Below, in pieces: positions 6,916 to 15,090 of a DNA stretch of 64,000 bases (position 1 is the stretch's first letter; each line of letters begins with the position of its first letter). The notes beneath the pieces are model-generated. The model did no database searches and was not told the DNA's origin. It saw only the letters and a program-made list of their open reading frames with translations. The position numbers and the translations under genes were made by a program. This DNA comes from Gryllotalpicola protaetiae (lineage in GTDB: Bacteria > Actinomycetota > Actinomycetes > Actinomycetales > Microbacteriaceae), in contig NZ_CP032624.1 in the NCBI RefSeq assembly GCF_003627055.1, positions 3,100,001 to 3,164,000 on the forward strand, written 5' to 3'.

Positions 6916-8211
6916 ATGCAACACCCCGCCGCGACGGCGTTCAACCGTCGCACCCTGCTGAAAGGCGCAGGAATCGGCGCCCTCGGCCTGTTCGCAGCAC
7001 CCGTTCTCGCCGCATGCACCGGCACGCCGTCCGGCGGCGGCACGTCCGCCTCGAAGACGCTCACCTTCGGCTCGAACGCGTCGGACGACGTGCCCAAGCG
7101 CGCCTACGCCGCATTCGTCGACGCGTTCCAGAAGAAGTCCGGCGACACCGTCAAGGTGAACACGACCGACCACAACTCGTTCCAGGACAAGATCTCGAAC
7201 TACCTGCAGGGCGCCCCTGACGACGCCTTCACGTGGTTCGCCGGCTACCGCATGCAGTACTACTCGAAGAAGGGCCTGACGGCCGACATCGACGATGTCT
7301 GGGACAAGATCGGCGACAACTACTCCGAGGGGCTCGCGAAGGCCTCCACGGGTGAGGACGGCAAGAAGTACTTCGTTCCGAACTACAACTACCCGTGGGG
7401 CTACTTCTACAAGAAGTCGCTGTGGCAGTCGAAGGGCTACCAGGTGCCGAAGACCCTCGACGACTTCGAGGCGCTCTGCAAGCAGATGAAGACCGACGGC
7501 CTGATTCCGATCGGGTTCGCCGACAAGGACGCATGGCCCGCGTGCGGCACCTTCGACTACATCGACATGCGCACCAACGGCTACCAGTTCCACATGGATC
7601 TGTGCGCCCACAAGGAGTCCTGGAACCAGAAGAAGGTGCAGGACGTCTTCGACACGTGGAAGCTGCTGCTGCCCTACCAGGACCCGGCCGCGCTCGGCAT
7701 GACGTGGCAGGACGCCGCGCAGAAGCTCGGCAAGGGCGAGAGCGGCATGTTCCTGCTCGGTTCGTTCGTCACACAGCAGTTCACCGACCCGGCGACGCTC
7801 GCCGACATCGACTTCTTCCCGTTCCCGTCGATCGCGGTCGAGGGGCAGGACGCGATCGAGGCGCCGATCGACGGCCTGATGCTGTCGAAGAAGGGCGGCC
7901 AGAACCAGGCGGCGCGCGACCTGCTCGCGTTCATGGGAACCGGCGCCGGCCAGCTCGCCTACTGGAAGGTCGACGGCTCGAACCTGATGACCGCGAAGGA
8001 TGCCGACACCTCCGGCTACACCGACTTCAGCAAGAAGCTCGCGGGCGTGATCGCCGACGCGAAGTCGGTCAGCCAGTTCTTCGACCGCGACGCGCTGCCG
8101 GCCATGGCGACCAACGTGCTCGAGCCGGCCATGCAGTCCTTCATCAAGGACGGCACGGTCGACCTGTCGAACATCGAGTCGCAGGCCAAGACCCAGTACG
8201 CGTCCGAATGA
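6916..8211 (+). CDS. Sugar ABC transporter substrate-binding lipoprotein
   Basis: 431 residues, solute-binding protein of the carbohydrate uptake 1 family. The N-terminus has a twin arginine (FNRRTLLKGAG), a hydrophobic stretch and the lipobox LAAC, so it is probably exported by Tat and anchored as a lipoprotein. The mature part shows the family layout, with a hinge region around PFPSIAVEGQDAIEAPIDG and many aromatic residues for sugar stacking. AAAGGAG lies 5 bases before the ATG, which fixes the start. It heads an operon with two permease genes joined by ATGA overlaps. The sugar is unknown. Confidence 0.88.
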   Translation: MQHPAATAFNRRTLLKGAGIGALGLFAAPVLAACTGTPSGGGTSASKTLTFGSNASDDVPKRAYAAFVDAFQKKSGDTVKVNTTDHNSFQDKISNYLQGAPDDAFTWFAGYRMQYYSKKGLTADIDDVWDKIGDNYSEGLAKASTGEDGKKYFVPNYNYPWGYFYKKSLWQSKGYQVPKTLDDFEALCKQMKTDGLIPIGFADKDAWPACGTFDYIDMRTNGYQFHMDLCAHKESWNQKKVQDVFDTWKLLLPYQDPAALGMTWQDAAQKLGKGESGMFLLGSFVTQQFTDPATLADIDFFPFPSIAVEGQDAIEAPIDGLMLSKKGGQNQAARDLLAFMGTGAGQLAYWKVDGSNLMTAKDADTSGYTDFSKKLAGVIADAKSVSQFFDRDALPAMATNVLEPAMQSFIKDGTVDLSNIESQAKTQYASE

Positions 8212-9152
8212 GCGGCGGCACCATCGGGCGGGGGACTGAGACCCCCGCCCGGCGGCGCGGCCATCTGCGCCAGCTCACAAAGCGCGACGTCGTCACGCTG
8301 GCGGTCATGGCGGGCATCCCCACGCTCATCCAGCTCTGCCTCGTGTGGCTGCCGACGCTGTTCTCGATCGGCCTGTCGTTCGTGCGCTGGAACGGGCTCG
8401 CGTTCGGCGACATGAAGCCGGCCGGCCTCGACAACTTCCGCTTCATCTTCACCGACTACACGCCGTTCTGGCCCGCGGTCACGCACAACATCCTGTGGCT
8501 GCTGTTCCTCGGCGTGATCGGCACGCCGCTCGGCCTGCTGCTGGCGGTGCTGCTCGACAGCCGGATTCGCGGGAGCCGTATCTACCAGAGCATCTTCTTC
8601 ACTCCGGTGATGTTGTCGCTCGCCCTGATCGGCATCATCTGGCAGCTGTTCTACTCGCGCGACAACGGCCTGCTGAACTTCCTGCTCGGCACCTCGGGCA
8701 CGCCGAGCGCGATCGACTGGCTCGGCGACTCGAACGTGAACATCTGGGCGGCGATGGTCGCCGCGACCTGGCGGCACGCCGGCTACGTGATGATCCTGTA
8801 CCTGGCCGGCCTCAAGGGCGTCGACCCGACGCTGCGCGAGGCGGCCGCGATCGACGGGGCGAACGGACCGCAGACCTTCTTCCGCGTCGTGTTCCCGGCC
8901 ATGAAGCCGACGAACATCATCATCGTGGTGATCACGATCATCGAGTCGCTGCGCGCCTTCGACATCGTCTACGTGATCAACAAGGGCACCAACGGCCTCG
9001 AGCTGCTCTCCGCCCTGGTCATCCAGAACCTCGTCGGCGAGGGGCAGGTGATCGGCGTGGGCTCCGCGCTCGCGGTGGTGCTGCTCGTGATCTCGCTCGT
9101 GCCGATCGTGTTCTACCTCGTCCGCACCTTCCGCTCTCAGGAGAACGAATGA
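8208..9152 (+). CDS. Sugar ABC transporter permease (MalF/LacF-like)
   Basis: 314 residues with six membrane helices. A short basic N-terminus (ETPARRRGHLRQLTKR) precedes the first helix, a long external loop follows it, and the EAA coupling loop reads EAAAIDGANGPQTFFRVVFP near residues 213-232. That loop docks on the ATPase. The ATG overlaps the stop of the binding-protein gene (ATGA), so the two are translationally coupled. No ATPase gene is in the operon, so a shared MsmK/UgpC-type ATPase encoded elsewhere must drive it. Confidence 0.87.
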   Translation: MSGGTIGRGTETPARRRGHLRQLTKRDVVTLAVMAGIPTLIQLCLVWLPTLFSIGLSFVRWNGLAFGDMKPAGLDNFRFIFTDYTPFWPAVTHNILWLLFLGVIGTPLGLLLAVLLDSRIRGSRIYQSIFFTPVMLSLALIGIIWQLFYSRDNGLLNFLLGTSGTPSAIDWLGDSNVNIWAAMVAATWRHAGYVMILYLAGLKGVDPTLREAAAIDGANGPQTFFRVVFPAMKPTNIIIVVITIIESLRAFDIVYVINKGTNGLELLSALVIQNLVGEGQVIGVGSALAVVLLVISLVPIVFYLVRTFRSQENE

Positions 9153-10072
9153 GCGCCACCGAGACCTCCGTGCTGCGCCTCGGCCACACCGACGCGCTGA
9201 AGCTCGCGAGGCGCCGCCCCCATCGCCGGCCGCGCTGGGGCACGCTGCTGTTCCTCACCGTGATGGCTCTGATGTGGCTGCTGCCGCTGCTGTGGACGCT
9301 GTACACCTCGCTGCGGCCCAAGGCCGCGACAGACAAGTACGGCTACTTCAGCATCCATGGCCCCATCAATTTCCAGAACTTCGCGGATGCCTGGAACCAG
9401 GGCGGCTTCGCCCGCTACTTCGGCAACTCGCTGATCATCACGGTGCCCTCCGTGCTGCTCACCCTGCTGCTCGCGTCGATGATGGCGTTCGCGGTGAGCC
9501 GGTTCCGGTGGCGGTTCAACATCACGCTGCTGATCATGTTCACGGCGGGCAACCTGCTGCCCCCGCAGGTGCTCGCCGCGCCGCTGTTCGAGCTGTTCAA
9601 GCACATCACGCTGCCGTACTCGGTCAGCGACTCCGGCAGCCTGCTCAACACGTACTGGAGCGTCATCGCGGTCAACACGGCCTTCCAGATCGGCTTCTGC
9701 ACCTTCGTGCTGTCGAACTACATGAAGGCCATCTCGCCCGAGCTCACCGAGGCGGCGCGCGTCGACGGCGCGAGCGTCTGGCGGCAGTACTGGAACATCA
9801 TCCTGCCGCTCGCCAGGCCGGCGCTCGCCGCCCTCGGCACGCTCGAGGTCATCTTCATCTACAACGACTTCTTCTGGCCGCTGATCTTCATCCAGTCGGG
9901 TGACCGGCTGCCCGTGACGACCGCGATCTACAACCTGCAGGGGCAGTTCCTGTCGAACTACAACCTGCTGGCCGCGGGGGCGACGATCACGGTCATCCCG
10001 ACCCTCGTCATCTACCTCGTGCTGCAGCGCCAATTCGTCGCGGGGCTCACTCTCGGCGCAAGCAAAGGCTGA
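9149..10072 (+). CDS. Sugar ABC transporter permease (MalG/LacG-like)
   Basis: 307 residues with six membrane helices; it pairs with the previous permease to make the membrane channel. The cytoplasmic EAA loop is EAARVDGASVWRQYWNIILP near residues 203-222. The first 45 residues are charged and poorly conserved; the family core begins at WGTLLFLTVMALMWLLPLLW. The ATG overlaps the upstream stop (ATGA). The last gene of the transport unit is followed after 38 bases by the DeoR-type regulator gene on the same strand. Confidence 0.87.
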   Translation: MSATETSVLRLGHTDALKLARRRPHRRPRWGTLLFLTVMALMWLLPLLWTLYTSLRPKAATDKYGYFSIHGPINFQNFADAWNQGGFARYFGNSLIITVPSVLLTLLLASMMAFAVSRFRWRFNITLLIMFTAGNLLPPQVLAAPLFELFKHITLPYSVSDSGSLLNTYWSVIAVNTAFQIGFCTFVLSNYMKAISPELTEAARVDGASVWRQYWNIILPLARPALAALGTLEVIFIYNDFFWPLIFIQSGDRLPVTTAIYNLQGQFLSNYNLLAAGATITVIPTLVIYLVLQRQFVAGLTLGASKG

Positions 10073-10110
10073 TGCGCGGTGATGGGAGCGATGAGTGAAG
10101 AGATGAACGG

Positions 10111-10896
10111 ATGACGCGGGCGGACGCACGCCGCACCGCGATCGTCGCCCGCGCGCGGGCGCGAGGGAGCGTGCGCGTGACCGAGCTCGCCGGCATGTTC
10201 GACGTGTCCGAGATGACCGTGCGGCGCGACATCGACCTTCTCGTCGCGGACGGCGTGCTCGACAGGGTCTACGGCGGCGCGTCGATCCCCGGCGGTCCGA
10301 CGCGAGCCGACGAGCCCGGCTTCGAGACGAAGCTGCAGCGCGAGGAGCAGGAGAAGATCGCGATCGCGCGCGAGGCGCTGGCGATGGTGCGCCCGGGGTC
10401 GGCGATCGGGTTGTCTGCGGGCACGACGACCTGGCACCTGGCATCCGCCCTCGCCGAGCGCCTCGACTGCACGGTGATCACCAACTCGGTGCGCATCGCG
10501 AGCGTGCTGTTCCCCGCGGCCACGGGCGGCCATGGGCATGTGCTGCTGACAGGCGGCGAGCGCACGCCGTCCGATGCGCTCGTCGGACCGATCGCGACGG
10601 GCTCCCTCGGCCGGCTGCACCTCGACGTGCTGTTCCTCGGCGTGCACGGCATGGACCCCGACTTCGGGTTCACGACCCCGAACCTGCTCGAGGCGGAGAC
10701 GAATCGCGCATTCATCCGTGCGGCCAGGCGCGTCGCGGTGCTCGCCGATCACACGAAATGGGGCACGGTCGGCATGACGACGATCGCCGACCTCGGCGAA
10801 CCCGAGGTCGTGATCACCGACGACGGGATGCCTGCGGAGGCGCGTCGCGAGCTTGCCGAGCACGTGCGCGAGCTGCGCATCGCGCCGCTCGGCTGA
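10111..10896 (+). CDS. DeoR-family transcriptional regulator
   Basis: 261 residues. An N-terminal helix-turn-helix (VRVTELAGMFDVSEMTVRRD, residues about 19-38) is typical of DeoR proteins, followed by the long sugar-phosphate sensing domain with GLSAGTTTWHLA and the conserved VLTGGE-type segment (LLTGGERTPSDALVGP). Members repress sugar-use genes and release DNA when bound to a phosphosugar. It lies directly behind the ABC permease genes and probably controls them, perhaps through the palindrome at 6869-6889. Confidence 0.87.
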   Translation: MTRADARRTAIVARARARGSVRVTELAGMFDVSEMTVRRDIDLLVADGVLDRVYGGASIPGGPTRADEPGFETKLQREEQEKIAIAREALAMVRPGSAIGLSAGTTTWHLASALAERLDCTVITNSVRIASVLFPAATGGHGHVLLTGGERTPSDALVGPIATGSLGRLHLDVLFLGVHGMDPDFGFTTPNLLEAETNRAFIRAARRVAVLADHTKWGTVGMTTIADLGEPEVVITDDGMPAEARRELAEHVRELRIAPLG

Positions 10897-10956
10897 CGGC
10901 GCCGCCGTGTCGCCGTAACAAAGTGTGCGGCTCGGGCCGGTGTCCGAGGGCGGATT

Positions 10957-10962
10957 TACGCT
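10957..10962 (+). promoter_or_regulatory. -10 element of the acetyltransferase gene
   Basis: TACGCT ends 6 bases before the GTG start at 10969, fitting a leaderless transcript. Confidence 0.5.
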
Positions 10963-10968
10963 GAGAGG

Positions 10969-11703
10969 GTGCCAGAGAACCCCGCAGACCACCCCCAGCT
11001 CGACAACCCGGCGTGGTACTCGCTGACCGGCGCGCACGCCGGGTATGCCCGCGGCGCGGGGCGCGCGCTGCGCTACGACCCGGAGGTGTCGGTGTGGGGT
11101 GCGACGCCCGACGACGCGAGCGCGGCCGACTGGGCGGCGCTCGGGGCGCTGCTCGCCCCGGGCGAGCACATCAGCCTGCCCGGCCGTGAGCTGCCCGACG
11201 GGTGGGAGGGCGACGGGGGCACCGGCCTGCAGATGCTCGACACCGGCTTCGAGCCGCGTGACGACGACGGTGCGGGCCTTGTTACCCTGACGGCGGCCGA
11301 CGTGCCGGAGATGGTCGACCTCGTCGAGCGCACTCAGCCCGGTCCGTTCGCGCCGCGCACGATCGAGCTCGGCGGCTATCTCGGCGTCCGCGTCGACGGG
11401 AAGCTCGTCGCGATGGCCGGCCGCCGCATGCACCCGGCGGGGTGGGTCGAGATCAGCGCGGTGTGCACCGACGAGGACTACCGTGGCCGCGGCTACGCCG
11501 CCCGGCTCGTGCGCGCCGTCGCGTCCGGCATTCGCGCGGACGGCGAGCGCGCCTTCCTGCACGTGCGCTGGGACAACTACGACGCGAAGCGCGTCTACGA
11601 GCGACTCGGCTTCGTCGTGCGGCGCGAGTTCCCGTTCAGCTTCGGTCAGCCGGTGGGTGCCGACGAGCGTAACGCTCTGACAGAACACGACACCGCGGCA
11701 TAG
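10969..11703 (+). CDS. GNAT-family acetyltransferase
   Basis: 244 residues. The N-terminal ~100 residues are variable; the catalytic half carries the FR47/GNAT acetyl-CoA site: EISAVCTDEDYRGRGYAARL near residues 162-181, where RGRGYA binds the pyrophosphate of acetyl-CoA, followed by FLHVRWDNYDAKRVYERLGF typical of the last strand and helix. Substrate unknown. GTG start six bases after a TACGCT -10 box; no ribosome binding site is needed if leaderless. The cysteine desulfurase gene follows 9 bases after the stop but has its own -10 inside this gene's stop codon. Confidence 0.82.
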   Translation: MPENPADHPQLDNPAWYSLTGAHAGYARGAGRALRYDPEVSVWGATPDDASAADWAALGALLAPGEHISLPGRELPDGWEGDGGTGLQMLDTGFEPRDDDGAGLVTLTAADVPEMVDLVERTQPGPFAPRTIELGGYLGVRVDGKLVAMAGRRMHPAGWVEISAVCTDEDYRGRGYAARLVRAVASGIRADGERAFLHVRWDNYDAKRVYERLGFVVRREFPFSFGQPVGADERNALTEHDTAA

Positions 11704-11706
11704 CGT
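11701..11706 (+). promoter_or_regulatory. -10 element of the cysteine desulfurase gene
   Basis: TAGCGT, beginning at the stop codon of the upstream gene, ends 6 bases before the GTG at 11713. Leaderless start inferred. Confidence 0.48.
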
Positions 11707-11712
11707 TGAGGG

Positions 11713-13002
11713 GTGGCAACCCTCACGACAGCGCATAGCGGCACCACCTCGCCTGCTGATCTGCGCGCCGACTTCCCCCTGCTCGACCAGACCGTGAACG
11801 GGCATCCGCTCGTCTATCTGGACTCTGCCGCGACCGCTCAGCGCCCGCAGGTCGTGCTCGACGCAGAGCTCGAGTTCCTCGAGAAACGCAATGCGGCGGT
11901 GCACCGCGGCGCGCACACCCTCGCGGCGGAGGCCACGGAGGAGTTCGAGGGGGCCCGCGAGGCCGTCGCCCGCTTCGTGGGCGCACGTGCCGATGAGATC
12001 GCGTGGCAGTCGAATGCGACGGATGCCCTGAACACGATCGCCTTCGCCATCGGCACCGCCTCCCGCGGTCGCGGAGGAGAGGGCGCCCGGCGCTTCGCCC
12101 TGCAGCCGGGCGACGAGCTCGTCGTCACCGAGGCGGAGCACCACGCGAACCTGATCCCCTGGCAGGAGCTCGCCGCGCAGACCGGCGCGGTGCTGCGCTA
12201 CGTGCCCGTCGACGAGGACGGGCTGTGGACCATCGACGAGCTGCGCGCCGTCGTCACCGAGAAGACCCGGCTGATCGCCTTCGCGCACGTCTCGAACGTC
12301 ACGGGGATGGTCGCGCCGGTCGCCGAGGTGGTTCGGGTCGCGGCATCCGTCGGCGCCCTCACCGTGCTCGACGCGTGCCAGTCCGCCCCGCATCGCCCGC
12401 TCGAGCTGGGGGCCCTCGGCGTCGATTTCGCGGCGTTCAGCGCGCACAAGATGCTCGGGCCGACGGGCCTCGGCGTGCTGTACGGCAAGCGCGAGCTGCT
12501 GAACGCGCTGCCGCCCGGGCGCACCGGTGGCTCGATGATCACGACCGTCACGATGGATCACGCCGAATTCCTGCCTGCGCCGCAGCGCTTCGAGGCGGGC
12601 ACCCAGCCCGTGTCGCAGGCGGTGGCGCTGGGGGCGGCTGTCGGGTATCTGACGGATGCCGGGGTGCCCGCGATCCTCGATCACGAGCACGCCCTCGCCG
12701 CTCGCCTCTACGACGGCCTCTCATCGATTCCGGGCCTGCGCCTCATCGGCCCCGGCGCGGGCGTCGAGCGCGCCGGGCTCGTCTCGTTCGACGTGGCGGG
12801 CGTGCACGCGCACGACGCCGGCCAGTACCTCGACTCGCGCGGCATCGCGGTGCGCGTCGGGCACCACTGCGCGCAGCCGCTGCACCGCCGGCTCGGGTTG
12901 ACCGCGAGCGTGCGGGCGAGCGTCTACCTGTACAACACAGTGGACGACGTCGACGTGTTCCTCGAGGCCGCAGCAGGCATCCGCCCGTACTTCGGGCTCT
13001 GA
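11713..13002 (+). CDS. sufS: SufS-type cysteine desulfurase (group II)
   Basis: 429 residues, PLP-dependent class V aminotransferase fold. The Schiff-base lysine is K246 in FSAHKMLGPTGLGVLYG and the catalytic cysteine is C386 in VRVGHHCAQPLHRRLG; the start YLDSAATAQRPQ is also typical of SufS. It takes sulfur from cysteine for iron-sulfur cluster assembly. No sufBCDU genes are adjacent, so it may be a stand-alone desulfurase rather than the main Suf member; the symbol is therefore used in the family sense. Confidence 0.85.
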   Translation: MATLTTAHSGTTSPADLRADFPLLDQTVNGHPLVYLDSAATAQRPQVVLDAELEFLEKRNAAVHRGAHTLAAEATEEFEGAREAVARFVGARADEIAWQSNATDALNTIAFAIGTASRGRGGEGARRFALQPGDELVVTEAEHHANLIPWQELAAQTGAVLRYVPVDEDGLWTIDELRAVVTEKTRLIAFAHVSNVTGMVAPVAEVVRVAASVGALTVLDACQSAPHRPLELGALGVDFAAFSAHKMLGPTGLGVLYGKRELLNALPPGRTGGSMITTVTMDHAEFLPAPQRFEAGTQPVSQAVALGAAVGYLTDAGVPAILDHEHALAARLYDGLSSIPGLRLIGPGAGVERAGLVSFDVAGVHAHDAGQYLDSRGIAVRVGHHCAQPLHRRLGLTASVRASVYLYNTVDDVDVFLEAAAGIRPYFGL

Positions 13003-13018
13003 GCGAGAGGTGAACAGC

Positions 13019-13885
13019 ATGGTCACGCCGCAACTCGGCCGCTTCGGAATCTGGGTGGGTGCGCGCGCCAAGCCGACGCCGGAGCTCGCCTACCACCTCG
13101 AGACGCTCGGCTTCGGCACGCTGTGGCTGGGCGGCCAGCCGGCCGACCTGGCGCTCGTCGAGGCGGCGATCGCCAACACGAGCACCATCACGGTCGCGAC
13201 GGGCATCGTCAGCATCTGGGCAGCCGACGCCCGCGAGCTCGCCGACTCCTACCACCGCATCGAGGCGGCGCGCCCTGGCAGGTTCGTGCTCGGGGTCGGC
13301 GTCGGGCACCCGGAGGGGCACGGGGAGCAGGCGCTGAAGCCCTACGGCGCGATGGTCGACTACCTCGACGTGCTCGACGACGAGGGAGTCCCCGTCGAAC
13401 GCCGCGTGCTGGCGGCGCTCGGCCCGCGCATGCTCGAGCTCGCGCGCGACCGCTCGGCGGGCGCGCACCCGTACCTCGTGACGCCGTCGTACAACGAGGG
13501 CGCCCGGGCGATCCTCGGTGCGGGCAAGCTGCTCGCCACCGAGCAGCGCGTCGTGCTGCGCGAAAGCGCGGAAGACGCTCGCGAGCTGGGGCGGCCGAGC
13601 GTCGACCGACCGTACCTGGGCTTGCGCAACTACGTGAACAACCTGAAGCGACTCGGCTACAGCGCGGAGGACGTCGAGAGCCCGGGCAGCGACCGGCTGA
13701 TCGACGACCTCGTGGTCTACGGCGGCGACGCCGCGATCGCCGCGCGACTGGGCGAGCATCTGCGGGCGGGCGCCGATCATGTCGCCGTGCAGCTGGTGCA
13801 GGCATCCGGCGACGACGTGCCGGCCGGCTACACGCACCTCGCCCGCGCGCTGGGGCTGCCGCGCGACGCCGGCGTGCAAGGCTGA
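13019..13885 (+). CDS. LLM-class F420-dependent oxidoreductase
   Basis: 288 residues, luciferase-like (alpha/beta)8 barrel. It opens with LGRFGIWVGARAKPTPELAY and has the LGVGVGHPEG segment used by this class to hold the deazaflavin cofactor F420. It resembles the small TIGR03620-type group with no known substrate. The ATG was chosen because GAGAGG stands 8 bases before it; an in-frame GTG three codons upstream abuts that site and is less likely. The aldo/keto reductase gene begins 4 bases after the stop, so the two are co-transcribed. Confidence 0.8.
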   Translation: MVTPQLGRFGIWVGARAKPTPELAYHLETLGFGTLWLGGQPADLALVEAAIANTSTITVATGIVSIWAADARELADSYHRIEAARPGRFVLGVGVGHPEGHGEQALKPYGAMVDYLDVLDDEGVPVERRVLAALGPRMLELARDRSAGAHPYLVTPSYNEGARAILGAGKLLATEQRVVLRESAEDARELGRPSVDRPYLGLRNYVNNLKRLGYSAEDVESPGSDRLIDDLVVYGGDAAIAARLGEHLRAGADHVAVQLVQASGDDVPAGYTHLARALGLPRDAGVQG

Positions 13886-13889
13886 AGCC

Positions 13890-14936
13890 GTGCCGTACCT
13901 CGCCGCTGAAGACCGCTACCAGTCGATTCCCTACCGCCGCACCGGAAGAAGCGGCCTGCAGCTGCCGGCCGTCTCGCTCGGGCTGTGGCAGAACTTCGGC
14001 GACACCGCGCCGATCGACACCCAGCGCGCGATCCTGCGCCGCGCTTTCGACCTGGGCGTGACGCACTTCGACCTCGCCAACAACTACGGGCCGCCCGCGG
14101 GCAGCGCAGAGACCAACTTCGGCCGCATCATGGCCGAGGACCTCCGGCCGTACCGCGACGAGCTGATCGTCTCGACCAAGGCCGGCTACAAGATGCACGA
14201 GGGTCCGTACGGCGAGTGGGGCAGCCGCAAGTACCTGCTCGCGAGCCTCGACGCGTCGCTGCGCCGCATGGGCCTCGACTACGTCGATATCTTCTACTCG
14301 CACCGCGCAGACCCCGACACCCCGCTCGAAGAGACGATGGGCGCGCTCGACCAGGCGGTGCGCAGTGGCAAGGCGCTGTATGCCGGGATCTCGAGCTACT
14401 CGCCGGCGCGCACCCGCGAGGCGGTCGCGATCCTGCGCGAGCTCGGCACGCCGATCGTCATCCACCAGCCGAGCTACTCGATGTTCAACCGCTGGGTCGA
14501 GGGTCGCGTTGGCGATGGTGAGAGCCTGCTCGACACGGTCGGCGAGCTCGGCCTCGGCCTGATCGCGTTCAGCCCGCTCGCGCAGGGGCTGCTCACGAGC
14601 AAGTACCTGAACGGCGTGCCCGAGGGCTCGCGCGCGACCAAGGCGCCGTCCTGGCGCGACGGGTTCCTCACCGACGAGGTGCTCGGGCGCGTGCGCGCCC
14701 TGAACGCCATCGCGGAAGCCCGTGGCCAGACCCTCGCCCAGCTCGCGATCGCCTGGGTGCTGCGCGACGCCCGGGTCACCTCGGCGCTCGTCGGGGCGTC
14801 GAGCGTCGGCCAGCTCGAAGACAACCTGGCGGCGCTCGCGAAGCTCGACTTCACGGCGGACGAGCTCGCCGAGATCGACCGGCACGCGGTCGAGATGGGC
14901 GTCAACATCTGGCAGCGCTCGAGCGACGTGGATTGA
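13890..14936 (+). CDS. Aldo/keto reductase, glyceraldehyde-3-phosphate reductase type (YghZ-like)
   Basis: 348 residues. Catalytic tetrad D61 and Y66 (HFDLANNYGP), K97 (VSTKAGYKM) and H138 (IFYSHRADPD). The insertion MHEGPYGEWGSRKYL after the lysine and the GAEANFGR-like GSAETNFGRI are hallmarks of the YghZ/Kv-beta branch that reduces L-glyceraldehyde 3-phosphate and methylglyoxal. The C-terminal NADP site (SALVGASSVGQLEDN) is intact. The GTG start lies 4 bases after the stop of the F420-type oxidoreductase gene. A detoxifying role for reactive carbonyls is likely. Confidence 0.86.
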   Translation: MPYLAAEDRYQSIPYRRTGRSGLQLPAVSLGLWQNFGDTAPIDTQRAILRRAFDLGVTHFDLANNYGPPAGSAETNFGRIMAEDLRPYRDELIVSTKAGYKMHEGPYGEWGSRKYLLASLDASLRRMGLDYVDIFYSHRADPDTPLEETMGALDQAVRSGKALYAGISSYSPARTREAVAILRELGTPIVIHQPSYSMFNRWVEGRVGDGESLLDTVGELGLGLIAFSPLAQGLLTSKYLNGVPEGSRATKAPSWRDGFLTDEVLGRVRALNAIAEARGQTLAQLAIAWVLRDARVTSALVGASSVGQLEDNLAALAKLDFTADELAEIDRHAVEMGVNIWQRSSDVD

Positions 14937-15006
14937 CGTGCTGTAGACGCCTTCTTTCGCGCTTGTAACACCCTCTTATGAATTCGCCAAGGTCGCGCGC
15001 CGTGAA

Positions 15007-15072
15007 TTGACCGTGAGTAAAGGATCTGGAATGGTTGCGCCGTAACCCAGACAGGGGGACACCGACGTCCCC
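15007..15072 (+). promoter_or_regulatory. Promoter-like region and leader hairpin of the APC permease gene
   Basis: TTGACC (15007-15012) stands 17 bases before AATGGT (15030-15035), an acceptable -35/-10 pair. Downstream, GGGGAC-ACCGAC-GTCCCC (15055-15072) forms a perfect 6 bp hairpin just before the GAGGAG ribosome binding site, so it may affect translation. The gap between the two genes (154 bases) holds nothing else recognisable. Confidence 0.38.
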
Positions 15073-15090
15073 GCGCGAGGAGAGCCATTC

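Noticed and set aside
10012-12690. 892-codon open frame on the minus strand
   Set aside because: It lies opposite the deoR, acetyltransferase and sufS genes, all with clear motifs; its product is Arg/Ala/His-rich with no domain. A typical GC-rich shadow.
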